From contig OY101129.1 of assembly GCA_956465555.1 (NCBI GenBank), positions 806,001-870,000 on the forward strand: 64,000 nucleotides of DNA, written 5' to 3'. The stretch comes from Nitzschia sp. pyKryTriq1 (lineage: Eukaryota; Bacillariophyta; Bacillariophyceae; Bacillariales; Bacillariaceae). Positions 1-8,938 of this stretch are shown here, in pieces. Within the stretch, counting starts at the first letter, position 1; every line of letters starts with the position of its first letter. The translations under genes and the position numbers were made by a program. A model generated the notes under the pieces. The model ran no database searches. It was not told the DNA's origin and saw only the letters and a program-made list of their open reading frames with translations.

Positions 1-1493
1 AGGCCAATCCGACATTGTTGTGCGCTGCGGCGACGTCGGGATGGTCGGGATTGGCAACTTGTAAGATCGCCAGAGCTTTCCGGTATTGTTCCAAGGCGAC
101 GGTGAAATTTTGCTTCTGATAATGGATTGCGCCCAAGTTGTTGTACCCTGCTGCCGTAATCGGTGACTCCTTGCCGTAAAGCTGCTCTTGCAGTTGCAAA
201 GCGGACTGATATTGTTGCAGGGCACCATCAAAGTTTCCCATTTCCGACCACAGCTGGCCCAACGCATAATGAGTAGCAGCCACATCGGCTGCAGAAGATC
301 TCAAGGAATCCACATGATTGTTTTTGGCGACATCTCGCTGCAACTCCAGCCGACTCTGCAGTGCCCTTTGCAAATGCTCATTGGCTTGGTCATACTCCCG
401 AAGATGCTTGAGTGCCACTCCCAAATTGTGATGCGTTCCCGCTGTGTCGACATTTTGTTCGCCGCTGATTTCTAGATTCATATCCAAGGCCTTTTGATAG
501 CTTTCCTTGGCATCCGGATAATTTCCCATCTGGTACTGAATGGCTCCAATATTGTTGTATCCCGAGGCAATCATGGGGTGCTGAGCATTATTTTCTCCCA
601 GGTCTTTGATTTGCAATTCCAAAGCGGCTTGCATATGTTCCAACGCCTTGGGAAGATCCCCCGTCTGCTTGTATATGGCTCCCAAATGGATATGCGAGGC
701 GGCAATATGCGGATGAGTTTCTCCATAGGCCTCTTGGCGCAACTTTAAGGATTGTTGCAATTGTGCGAGTGATCCATCCAAATCTCCCAAATTGTAAAGC
801 AACACACCCCAATCGGTCCTCGTTTGCGCTTGCTCTCCCTTTGCTTGTTGTTTTTCTTGTTGCAAGTCGACAATTCGTTCATACAGAGCTAAAGACTTGG
901 GAAGGACCGTCAACCATTGCTCTCGAATACACTTGACAAGTTGTTGTAATCGAAAGACGTCGTCCAGTTTCAAATACTCTTGTAAAAAGTCGTGTTGGAC
1001 GGCTCCCTTGTTCGCTGCCAAATGCGCTCTCCATGCTTGTTGATCTTCTTGTAGAAACTCATGATCCAATTCCAGCAGCGCATCACCAATTTGAATCGTA
1101 TCCGAGGGGGATGCATACCATTGAGTAATGCGACCCGTTTGTGGTGCGGGGACTTCAAATTGTTCGCCTGTTTTGTTGTTGTTGTTGCTGTTGCTGATAT
1201 CGTCATCCTTTAGGGGTTCGACGAGAGCAATAATATCTCCTTGTTGGACCGTGGAACCAACTGGCATGATTTGACGTACAATACCGCCATTCGTAGTAGA
1301 ATTAGAAGCACCACCCAGAGACAAGAGTTCCACCTTGGCCTGAACGACAAGAGTCGGTGTGGCGAGCGCCGAAAAGTGTCGGATGGAGGATGGGCGAAGC
1401 GATGACGACGACAACGACGACGGCGACCAATAGCCGAGCGAACGTCTTCCCGCAGTGCCGGCAATCGAATCCACCAAAGTCTTGGACCACTTC
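1..1493 (-). CDS. Lipoyl-like domain plus TPR (kinesin-light-chain type) protein, 3' partial
   Basis: Open frame from an ATG at 1493 through the left window edge (497 codons, no stop, no intron needed). The first ~45 residues are Ser/Arg/Leu-rich with few acids (MKWSKTLVDSIAG...), like a mitochondrial presequence. Residues ~50-145 resemble a lipoyl/biotinyl domain: GGIVRQIMPVGSTVQQGD, then VEPLK (Lys at the place of the lipoyl lysine in IETDK), then FEVPAPQTGRITQ and IQIGDALLELD. A 15-residue Asn-rich insert separates the Lys from EVPAP, so lipoylation is doubtful. From ~residue 220 on, repeated 34-42-residue TPRs carry the kinesin-light-chain pattern (YNNLGAIHYQ, ALEQYRKALAI, HPDVAAAHNNVGLA). 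TPRs bind other proteins, so a scaffold near a mitochondrial dehydrogenase is a guess. The end lies outside the window. Confidence 0.8.
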
Positions 1494-2101
1494 ATATTAT
1501 ATTATATTATTATTGCGATGCTTAAAATAGGATTGGGAGAGGATCGGGATACTGGTGAGAAGTTGTCACTCCAACTAGAAGGTGCACAACTGCACAATCA
1601 ACAACAACAACAATATAAGGAATTAAGCTTGTGGTCGGTGGTCGGTCGTTGGGCTTATTTGGCGGGTCGTTGCGTTTTGGTTGTTTTGGATCCTTCGCCC
1701 TTTTCTTCTTCGTTTTCATTTTTTGGCAGAGCAGCTGGCAGGTCAAACGGCGAACGAGGCCAAGAGCCAATCAAAACTGATTATTCACATTGAGAAGTCG
1801 AACTAATCCATTTTTGTGGTTCCACGTGGCGGATGGAGCAAAGGCCAGCAATAAGCGCTGGCGAGAAAAACCAACCCTGCATGCGCTAGCTTCGCATTGC
1901 CGGACTTTTTTACACGGCAAAATGCGAACAATCTCAACATTTTAGTCGAATTGCCACGACCAATTTTCAATTTCACACCAACTGTACTGATGACTTTTGC
2001 TCTCGCTCTCAGCATTGTTACAAACTACTACTAGAGTAGACTTCTATTTGGACCTTGGATAGAAGCAACAATAGACCTACAGTACTTACATTGCAACAAC
2101 C
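1494..2101. other. Divergent intergenic region (TPR gene / JmjC gene)
   Basis: About 600 bp between two divergently read genes, so it should hold both promoters. An ATATT-type microsatellite (1494-1515) sits directly upstream of the minus-strand ATG, and CAACAACAAC runs occur near 1600. No TATA box or gene could be assigned. Confidence 0.5.
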
Positions 2102-3889
2102 ATGTTCCATCGACGTGTCAGTGCGGCTACTACAGCGGCCACGGCTCATGGGGATGAGGCGACAAAATCGAACGGTATTTCCTCCTCGAATCGACCCCGA
2201 ATGATGGCAGTGGCGGATGGATCAGCAGCAGTTCCAATCGCCGGAAGCACTTCGACACTTCCCAAGCGCCGCCGTCGCATCCGACGTGCTTCGTCTCCCA
2301 TGTCGGGGGATGGTTTGACTTGTATCATAGTCTTGGTGGTGTTGGTCGCTGCCTTGATCGTCGGGGGTGTGGTCATTTTGATTCGATTGCTCCGATCCAC
2401 TGGCGCTGCAGAGGAGTGGATGAGTAGAAAAAGTCATGGTAGCGGTGGTGGTGGACGAAACGCCGCCTCCTCCTCGAGAAGTAGGAGTGGTCATGAACCA
2501 CATCATGGTGAGGAGGAGCCAGTCCAATTTCCAGAGCTTCCCGCGTCACCTATCTATACCATTCCACACTCCATGGCACACATTGGTGACAGATCCGACG
2601 AGTATGCTCGGCTGAGGAAAACATTTGATGCACAGCTGCCCTACGATCCGGAACGATCCTTGCAAGCGCAGGAAGCACTCCGGAAATTCCCTCACTTGGA
2701 GACATTTGCAGAAGATCTCGTCTACGATATTCACAATTGCCCAGATATTCCACCTCCCAACTACCCTCACGAGTGGGCGACACTCGATGTCTTGGGACAC
2801 TGGTCGCCGGAAGATACGAACATTCCACCCAAAATCCATCAAGGACTTTGTGTCTTTGATTATCGTAAGGATTACGTCAAAGCCTTGACATACCGAAATG
2901 CAGAACTTCCCTTTATTGTCAAAGGCGACCCCGAAGTGGCGGCAGCTGTGGAACGATGGAATACTCCCACTTATATGGATCAGCTCTTGGGAAGTGAAGT
3001 CATGCATCGGGCCGAATACTCGGAAACCAACCATTTCATGTACTGGAGGCCGGGAGATGCCTCACGAGTAAACCCCAAACCACCACGACGACCAGGTGGT
3101 CGTGCTCGGCGAGGACCTCCCGACCCCATCAAGCCAGGCGGATGGTCGGCTCCTACCCATAATATGCGCATGACATATACCAAGTTTATGGAACAAGCCA
3201 ATGTCACGGAAGACATCCCCCATGATGATATTCATTTTTACTTTCGATTGATTGGTTGCGGTGAGACGGGCACGAGAGGAGACTGTGACGAAGGATCGAG
3301 TGAATGGTTGTTTGATGAATTGACCTTTTTTCAGCCGCGACCGAATTTATTGTACCTGACGGAACCCTCCCAGCAGCGAGGAATCCATTGTCGATTTGGA
3401 ATGCAAGGTGTCACGATTGCCAATCATTTTGACAGTTCCCGGAATGCGATTGCCCTCTTGGGAGGTGAGCGGCGCTATATTTTGAGTCATCCCAAGCATT
3501 GTTCCAACTTGGCGCTCTTTCCCAAGTTCCATCCATCCGAGCGTCACTCGGAGGTGGATTGGAGTGATCCCGACTTGGAAGACTTTCCACAGTTCGCCAA
3601 GGCGCAATCCAATGAAGTGTTACTCCAAGCGGGAGACGTCTTGTATTTGCCATCCTATGTAAGTACACATAGGACTTGGTGGTGCTGGTTTGCTGAGTAT
3701 CAACATCCTGAACATGGCTTCTCACACAATCCTGATTCTCATTCATTCATTCATTCATTCATATTGCCTCATTTCTTTTGTGTACAGTGGTTTCACTATA
3801 TTGTGAGCTTGGGATTGAATTATCAATGCAACACACGAAGTGGAACCGAAGAAAAGTATCTGCCACCCATCCAAGAGTGTGGATTCTAG
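2102..3889 (+). CDS. Membrane-anchored JmjC/cupin-8 domain protein (2 exons)
   Basis: Exons 2102-3658 and 3788-3889 give 552 aa. The intron (3659-3787, GTAAGT...TACAG, 129 nt) is a multiple of three and lacks stops, but splicing joins DVLYLPSY to WFHYIVSLGLNYQCNTRSG, the typical cupin-8 strand, so it is clearly an intron. Residues 72-95 form one transmembrane helix preceded by KRRRRIRR, giving a type II anchor with a lumenal/extracellular catalytic part. The JmjC core contains His442-x-Asp444 (NHFDSS) and the distal His522 (WFHY), the expected Fe(II) ligands; GERRYILSHP occupies the usual 2-oxoglutarate Lys strand, with Arg where Lys is common. Prediction: Fe(II)/2-oxoglutarate hydroxylase of the endomembrane system; substrate unknown. 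The ATG follows CAACC, a good eukaryotic start context. Confidence 0.85.
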   Translation: MFHRRVSAATTAATAHGDEATKSNGISSSNRPRMMAVADGSAAVPIAGSTSTLPKRRRRIRRASSPMSGDGLTCIIVLVVLVAALIVGGVVILIRLLRSTGAAEEWMSRKSHGSGGGGRNAASSSRSRSGHEPHHGEEEPVQFPELPASPIYTIPHSMAHIGDRSDEYARLRKTFDAQLPYDPERSLQAQEALRKFPHLETFAEDLVYDIHNCPDIPPPNYPHEWATLDVLGHWSPEDTNIPPKIHQGLCVFDYRKDYVKALTYRNAELPFIVKGDPEVAAAVERWNTPTYMDQLLGSEVMHRAEYSETNHFMYWRPGDASRVNPKPPRRPGGRARRGPPDPIKPGGWSAPTHNMRMTYTKFMEQANVTEDIPHDDIHFYFRLIGCGETGTRGDCDEGSSEWLFDELTFFQPRPNLLYLTEPSQQRGIHCRFGMQGVTIANHFDSSRNAIALLGGERRYILSHPKHCSNLALFPKFHPSERHSEVDWSDPDLEDFPQFAKAQSNEVLLQAGDVLYLPSYVSTHRTWWCWFAEYQHPEHGFSHNPDSHSFIHSFILPHFFCVQWFHYIVSLGLNYQCNTRSGTEEKYLPPIQECGF

Positions 3890-4048
3890 CTAGTCTACTA
3901 GCCACACTAGCCTACGGCACTGTACAATTAAAGTAATGCATTTTTTAAGACAAGATGAAAACTAGAATTTTCTAAGAATATTGCTGTTGTGCAGGTATGG
4001 TTGTAGGAGTAGCGTCGGTCTCCGAAGTTGGTTGCTTGTTTGCTTGCT

Positions 4049-4490
4049 TTACTTTGCTCCATACTTGAGATTCAGCAAGACCGTACTGACATCTTGATCC
4101 CATTTTTCCCGATAGGATGTAATCAATCCAGTCCGAGGGTCTCTGGTCATTATTACTCTTCCGCTTAGATTACACCTTGGCAACAAGAAAGGTATGTTAA
4201 ACGTAAGGATTTCGGAAAATAAAAAGGTAGCCTCTTGATCCGTGACTTTCAACGTGTCTGGGACCAACTCCACCATACTCTTATCAGCCACAAACAGCCG
4301 TTTCGTGCCCCGGATCCAAGGATCCAATTGATATGTGTCGATTTCATCCGTAAAGGTAGCGGATTCATCGTAGACCGACCGTGTCAAATCGGCACGGACC
4401 ATGAATTGATTGTCTCGAACGTCACTGGTAATGATTTGTGCCAACTCTTCATTGCTAATTCCAATCTTCTTATCTGTCATAGCAGCAGCA

Positions 4491-4522
<32 letters not shown>

Positions 4523-4711
4523 ATAGGCCGGAGATGGAATAGAACTTAGGGAAGCAGCGGTTGTCGAGGATAAGAGAGCCGCCTTGGCAACGTTGGCGAA
4601 TGCGTCTCGTCGCGTCCAACCACTGCCTCCACCGTTGGAAGAGGAGGGGGACCAGCTCCGGCAGGCGGAAAGAAGAGAAAGAAACAAGGTGAGCTGTGAA
4701 GGGATCCTCAT
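4049..4711 (-). CDS. Thylakoid-lumen SnoaL-like (DUF2358-type) protein
   Basis: Start chosen at the ATG at 4711 (220 aa); the frame is open further upstream but has no ATG there. The N-terminus reads as a diatom bipartite plastid presequence: hydrophobic signal (MRIPSQLTLFLSLLSAC), an aromatic residue after the cleavage zone (RS/W), then a second lumen-targeting segment with twin arginine (TRRDAFANVAKAALL) ending in AYA. A 14-15-residue polyalanine run coded by a CTG/GCA tract (4484-4526) follows the predicted lumenal cleavage site. The mature part (NEELAQIITSDV..., DPWIRGTKRLF, REKWDQD) fits the NTF2/SnoaL-like fold of DUF2358 proteins of plastids, whose function is unknown. Family call is by pattern only; targeting is more secure than function. 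Confidence 0.75.
4484..4526. repeat. CTG/GCA trinucleotide repeat inside the thylakoid protein gene
   Basis: A near-perfect CTG run on the plus strand (GCA on the coding strand) encodes the polyalanine stretch just after the predicted lumenal cleavage site. Its length is likely polymorphic. Confidence 0.9.
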
Positions 4712-5940
4712 TGTGATGGAGGCTGAAGGGAAGTGGTTTGCAGAGAAATAGTAGACAAGGAGGGGGGAGGGGGGGGGTGAGTGGGGCGGGTGCAATAAGC
4801 TCCTTTCGATGACTGGGCGATGGCTCTTAATTTTTGGGATGACTTGAACGCTTGATTATTTCCCGCAAGTGATGCGGGTGGGGGCGAAATCGAAATCGAT
4901 GACCATCACCTACAGTACCGACGAACGATGAGTGGATTTCTCGCTCTCCACATCAGTCCCTTATTTTCAATAATGTTGCGATCCAAAGTTTCCCGCGCGG
5001 CCAGCGGAATTGTAGGACTCCGGCAATAATAATGTCACCGAGTGGCTTCCTTCGTGTTCTGTCCGTCGAATGGCATCATAAAAAATAGATCAGGAGATGA
5101 TGAGTACCGGTACCAGGTAGTGTCATGGGCTTATATGATAACCCACGCGATGACGTCAAAACAAGGCACAAACCCGAACTCTCACCGACCGCCCAAGCAA
5201 GTCGAAATGCATGAGATCAGCATGATGGTGAGATCAAACTTCTCAATCTCATTTTTGCGCAGGCACGAGATGAGGGGCACGACGGCATCATCGGAAGGCT
5301 TTTGTTCTGCCGTACACGTATCGGCCTGCTTGAGGCTCTCATTCTGCTTCGTTTCAAATGGACAACCTTTGATGATTATTGATCTACCACGTAGCGAATA
5401 TTCCTGTTGATCATTTTTTGGGTTAAGAAATTGCCGACCGCAAAAATGCATCATCGACCAGCGTCGTACTCGCCGCCACAAAACTGGGACATTGGAGAGC
5501 GCCAGCAAAAAGAAACTGAGATGTTACGGATCGGCGCATGAGATGCGAAGCAAGCTGATCCAAAGGATACGAGTAGTATAATGATGAGACGTGATCCACA
5601 CAGAATCATGATCGGCGGCGACGAACCGTGAGAAAATGCCCACAAACAGCGCTGTCGTCGCTGCATTTGTACACCGACAGTCACTTTGAGCATGGGATGA
5701 ATCCATTTTTATAGCGTCCAATCTTGCCATGCTGGCCCTTCTGGTGATTGCACTCATGGCGCTAGCGCATGTCAGGGGTCGGCAATACCAACAGCCGTCA
5801 AACTTGCTGGATGGCTTTCAGCATGATCTGGTCGATTAATACGCGGGAAGCACCGAAAGATATTCTGGATTCTTCACGAAATGGGAGACTCGGTGCTAGT
5901 AGAAGATGCTTTTGTTCTAATACATTATAGCAAGGGGGTA
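4712..5940. other. Intergenic region with G-rich tract
   Basis: Lies upstream of the thylakoid gene and downstream of the NTAN1-like gene. It begins with a dense G-run (4759-4790: G6, G10 and shorter runs) that could form a quadruplex. The rest has only short, compositionally unconvincing open frames; no gene is called. Confidence 0.4.
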
Positions 5941-7980
5941 TTAGTAGTGCGTGCACAAAGTCGACTTGCTTTCATCGTCCCCTTTATTGTAGCCGGAATG
6001 TCGCTTCCACACATTAGACGACTCCACTCGACGAAAAATGATAGCCTGGTCAAGGTCCGGACCAAAGACGCGGCGACAATCCACTCCTTTAATGAAACGG
6101 AGTGTATTCCTGACGTTGCTGCAAAAGTCGGGTTCTTCTACATCTGGCGACGTCGAAGTTCTTCGGATCATTTTCGAATCTGGCATTCGAAGATAGTCGT
6201 GGAGTTTGTCAAATACTGCATATTCGAAGGGATGGATGATAAAGTCATTGCAGGTCGCCTTGTGGACCACCGCTAGCCGACCATTGCCCCCACCTGACCA
6301 GATCCGCGCCGAACGCAACTGAGACGAGGGCCCCACTACAGACGAGTCTGCCTGCGCCAAAAAGGCCTCCCCGCTCCGAAGATCCACGCCCATGCCGCGT
6401 CCAATCGGACCGAGATTGCCGTCACCATTCAGGTAGCTTATGGCGCAGGTGCGAATGTTCATGTTCAAGATGTCTTGGTGATCCTCTGCCAAATACGCCA
6501 GGGCCTCTAAAAGCCAAGACGAGATCTGTGCCGAGGCTCCTCGATCATCGTCAAACCCACCAACTATGTCAATTACCAGCTCAAGCTTGGCCTTGCCTCT
6601 TTTTTGAAACACTGCGTTTTCTTCCTCCCTTTCCTCACCCAACTGATGATGGCGAACATGAATCTCAATCATTTCCATAAGGCACTCGCTATACAACGAG
6701 CCATCAATGTGAGCCAAGCTAAATAACGTCGGCGATTGACCCGACGAAATGCTCTGAATGGATAGGATGTGGCAAGTGGTGGCCCGGTCACTCAAAATTA
6801 TATCACATTGGGACGGGAGTGCATATCCCACTTCACCTTGATGTATGTAGAGAATGCGTTCAGAAGATGAGTGGTCGAAAAAGAGGACGGGTTTCCGTAA
6901 AAAGATCTCGCTCGATGTACGAAAGATACGTTGGAGGTGCAAAAAATGGTCGACTCTCCCTTCGATGGGCAGCAGGAGACCACGGGTCACTTCACCTCCG
7001 CCAGGTGGTGAGAAAGAAAGTAGCGATTCGTAGAGGGGTGTGTGCTGAAAAGAAGGTATGTTGCCTCGTTCTTGTCCAGATTTCCGTGGGAACGTTTTGA
7101 TTTGTCGATTCCTTTCGTTGGCAAGAAATGCCGTAGAACTACGGTGATCTCTGGATCGAGTCGTTGAAGATGGGCCACGTCTGTTCGCCTTGATCGCCTC
7201 TCGCAAAGCCAGACATTGTCTTCTGTATCGTTCTCGCGCCTCTGACGGCAGTGAAACTCGAGGATAGACAATCCGAGCAAATCGCCGAACGAAATCCAGT
7301 CGATAATCCGACTCTTTGCGGCTCCTCGGTAGCCCCATCGCCATCTCGCTTAACTTATGACCATTTTCTCCTGTAAGGGCCTTGAGATCGGCGTCCCACT
7401 GATCTTTTAAAAGTTCAAAAGAGGCAGTCCATATCTGTTTACCCGTCACCCCAGTAAATCTGGCTCGTTCCATGAGCAGCAGGAGATGCTGCCAACATTC
7501 GTGGCGCTTAAACAACTTTAAGAGGGTTTTCGCGGCCTCGGGAAATATCGCCCAAAAGTCCACAATCATATCCAAGGTAAAAGTCTCGACTCGATTCGAT
7601 TGAAAAAGATATTCGGTGAGATGTAGTAGCTCATCAATAGATCCAGACGCTGCTACCATTTCAATCACAGAGACGTTTCGGTGCTGGAAGACTTGAGTCC
7701 ACTCGCGATATTGCCTCAAACGAGCGGTACTTGTACTTGACTGTCGAACATCGTGTTCACCATGATCCAAGAGACACGTTTTCTTCGGCTCCACTACTAC
7801 GGTCACAGGGGCATCATCGCGAATACGCTTTTTGGCGCAAATTTTCTGCTTTGGTCTGCCAGTGATATCATGCTCAGTGCTCTGCATGCTTTTCAAAGTG
7901 GACCCTTTCCAGCCGTCATTTTCATTTCTATCAAACGAGCTCTGACGAAGTCTCTCATTGATAGAGTCACGAGAAACCAT
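5941..7980 (-). CDS. NTAN1: NTAN1-like protein N-terminal asparagine amidohydrolase with N-terminal extension
   Basis: 679 aa from the ATG at 7980 (GATCCATGG context). An in-frame ATG at 8214 would add 78 residues including a hydrophobic segment, but that part contains a translated CGTT microsatellite and looks like 5' UTR. The C-terminal ~350 residues match NTAN1: LLPIEGRVDHFLHLQ, a nucleophile motif RATTCHIL with Cys403, VDIVGGFDDDRGASAQ, STSPDVEEPDF and NTLRFIKGVD. NTAN1 deamidates N-terminal Asn to Asp and so feeds the Arg/N-degron pathway in cytosol or nucleus. Human NTAN1 is about 310 aa; here residues ~75-300 are extra, mostly helical (EMVAASGSIDELLHLTEYL, FPEAAKTLLKLFKRHE), with no recognised domain, followed by a basic Ser/Arg linker. 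No intron is needed. Confidence 0.82.
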   Translation of the reverse strand: MVSRDSINERLRQSSFDRNENDGWKGSTLKSMQSTEHDITGRPKQKICAKKRIRDDAPVTVVVEPKKTCLLDHGEHDVRQSSTSTARLRQYREWTQVFQHRNVSVIEMVAASGSIDELLHLTEYLFQSNRVETFTLDMIVDFWAIFPEAAKTLLKLFKRHECWQHLLLLMERARFTGVTGKQIWTASFELLKDQWDADLKALTGENGHKLSEMAMGLPRSRKESDYRLDFVRRFARIVYPRVSLPSEARERYRRQCLALREAIKANRRGPSSTTRSRDHRSSTAFLANERNRQIKTFPRKSGQERGNIPSFQHTPLYESLLSFSPPGGGEVTRGLLLPIEGRVDHFLHLQRIFRTSSEIFLRKPVLFFDHSSSERILYIHQGEVGYALPSQCDIILSDRATTCHILSIQSISSGQSPTLFSLAHIDGSLYSECLMEMIEIHVRHHQLGEEREEENAVFQKRGKAKLELVIDIVGGFDDDRGASAQISSWLLEALAYLAEDHQDILNMNIRTCAISYLNGDGNLGPIGRGMGVDLRSGEAFLAQADSSVVGPSSQLRSARIWSGGGNGRLAVVHKATCNDFIIHPFEYAVFDKLHDYLRMPDSKMIRRTSTSPDVEEPDFCSNVRNTLRFIKGVDCRRVFGPDLDQAIIFRRVESSNVWKRHSGYNKGDDESKSTLCTHY

Positions 7981-7984
7981 GGAT

Positions 7985-8006
7985 CGTTCGTTCGTTCGTT
8001 CGTTTC
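7985..8006. repeat. CGTT microsatellite
   Basis: Tandem TTCG/CGTT units just upstream of the preferred NTAN1-like start codon; supports reading this stretch as untranslated leader. Confidence 0.85.
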
Positions 8007-8214
8007 TTTGACCCTTCGATCGTGCGAAGAAATAAAATCCCGCTTCCAAATGAATGCATCTACCCGGAGAGATGGGATAGTTGCACTGATAAAACATGAA
8101 AATAGACAAAGAAAATAATACGATCGGCGACAACAAGCGTTTCGACTGAGTCGTCGTCGTGTGTGCTGTAGAAAATAGACCGGCTGGTACAAAACGCATC
8201 GAGGTGAAGAGCAT

Positions 8215-8938
8215 GGCAGGCCAAAATCATGCTGGTACAAAAATCTCGTAGGGTCTACGGACACATGCCCAGAATCTGGTGAGCGCGTGCGTGGTCGGTG
8301 GCCCCGAATGATCCAGCGGACTACGAGACTAACTGACCAGCTAGAAAAAGCCTTAGGCCTACTGTTACGATACGAGATACGAGCGAGCGCCGGTATCATA
8401 CCAGTACAGTGCGCAGCGGTACTTGTATTCTCCATTCTCATGCATCAGCAGTAGTGCTTGTAGACTTTAGGTGCGTTATTGAATTTAGTATTATTGCCCT
8501 TCAATTCCTGCGTTCGTCTTCGCATCTCATCGTGCAATCAATCGTACCGGAAAACTGTGGTCTCACAGTACCAGCAGTTGCAGAATAATTACAAGAACTT
8601 CTCGTGCCATGCATGACGGCGAGACAACTTCCCGCGCGCCTGAAAAAAACACCTCTCGACTTTTACTAATAATTCTCTGCATCGCATGCGAATACAGGTA
8701 CGGTACCGTACCAACAGTCGGTACCAGTACCGGATGGAATACACGTATGGCATACCTTGTACTGTAATATACGAGTACCTTGATTCCGTGAAAACTCCTT
8801 TAAAAACTCAACTCAATTCAATTCAATTCAATTCACTGTCAACGCCTTATTATTGTCGATGGTCGACGAGACAGCATTCAGTAAAAACTGTAAGGCAGAA
8901 GTCAAAAAGTATACATAGCCCAACAAAGCATCTTCACA
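8215..8938. other. Divergent intergenic region (NTAN1-like / LGRG-box gene 1)
   Basis: Contains several TACCGGTAC/GTACCGGTAC-type palindromes near 8697-8780 and an AATTC pentanucleotide microsatellite at about 8812-8835. Presumably holds both promoters. No gene seen. Confidence 0.5.

Noticed and set aside
4235-4549. Plus-strand frame ending in a poly-Cys run
   Set aside because: Antisense reading of the CTG repeat and of the thylakoid gene.
5042-5508. Frames on both strands between the thylakoid and NTAN1-like genes
   Set aside because: Composition like random translation, overlapping on both strands, no domain.
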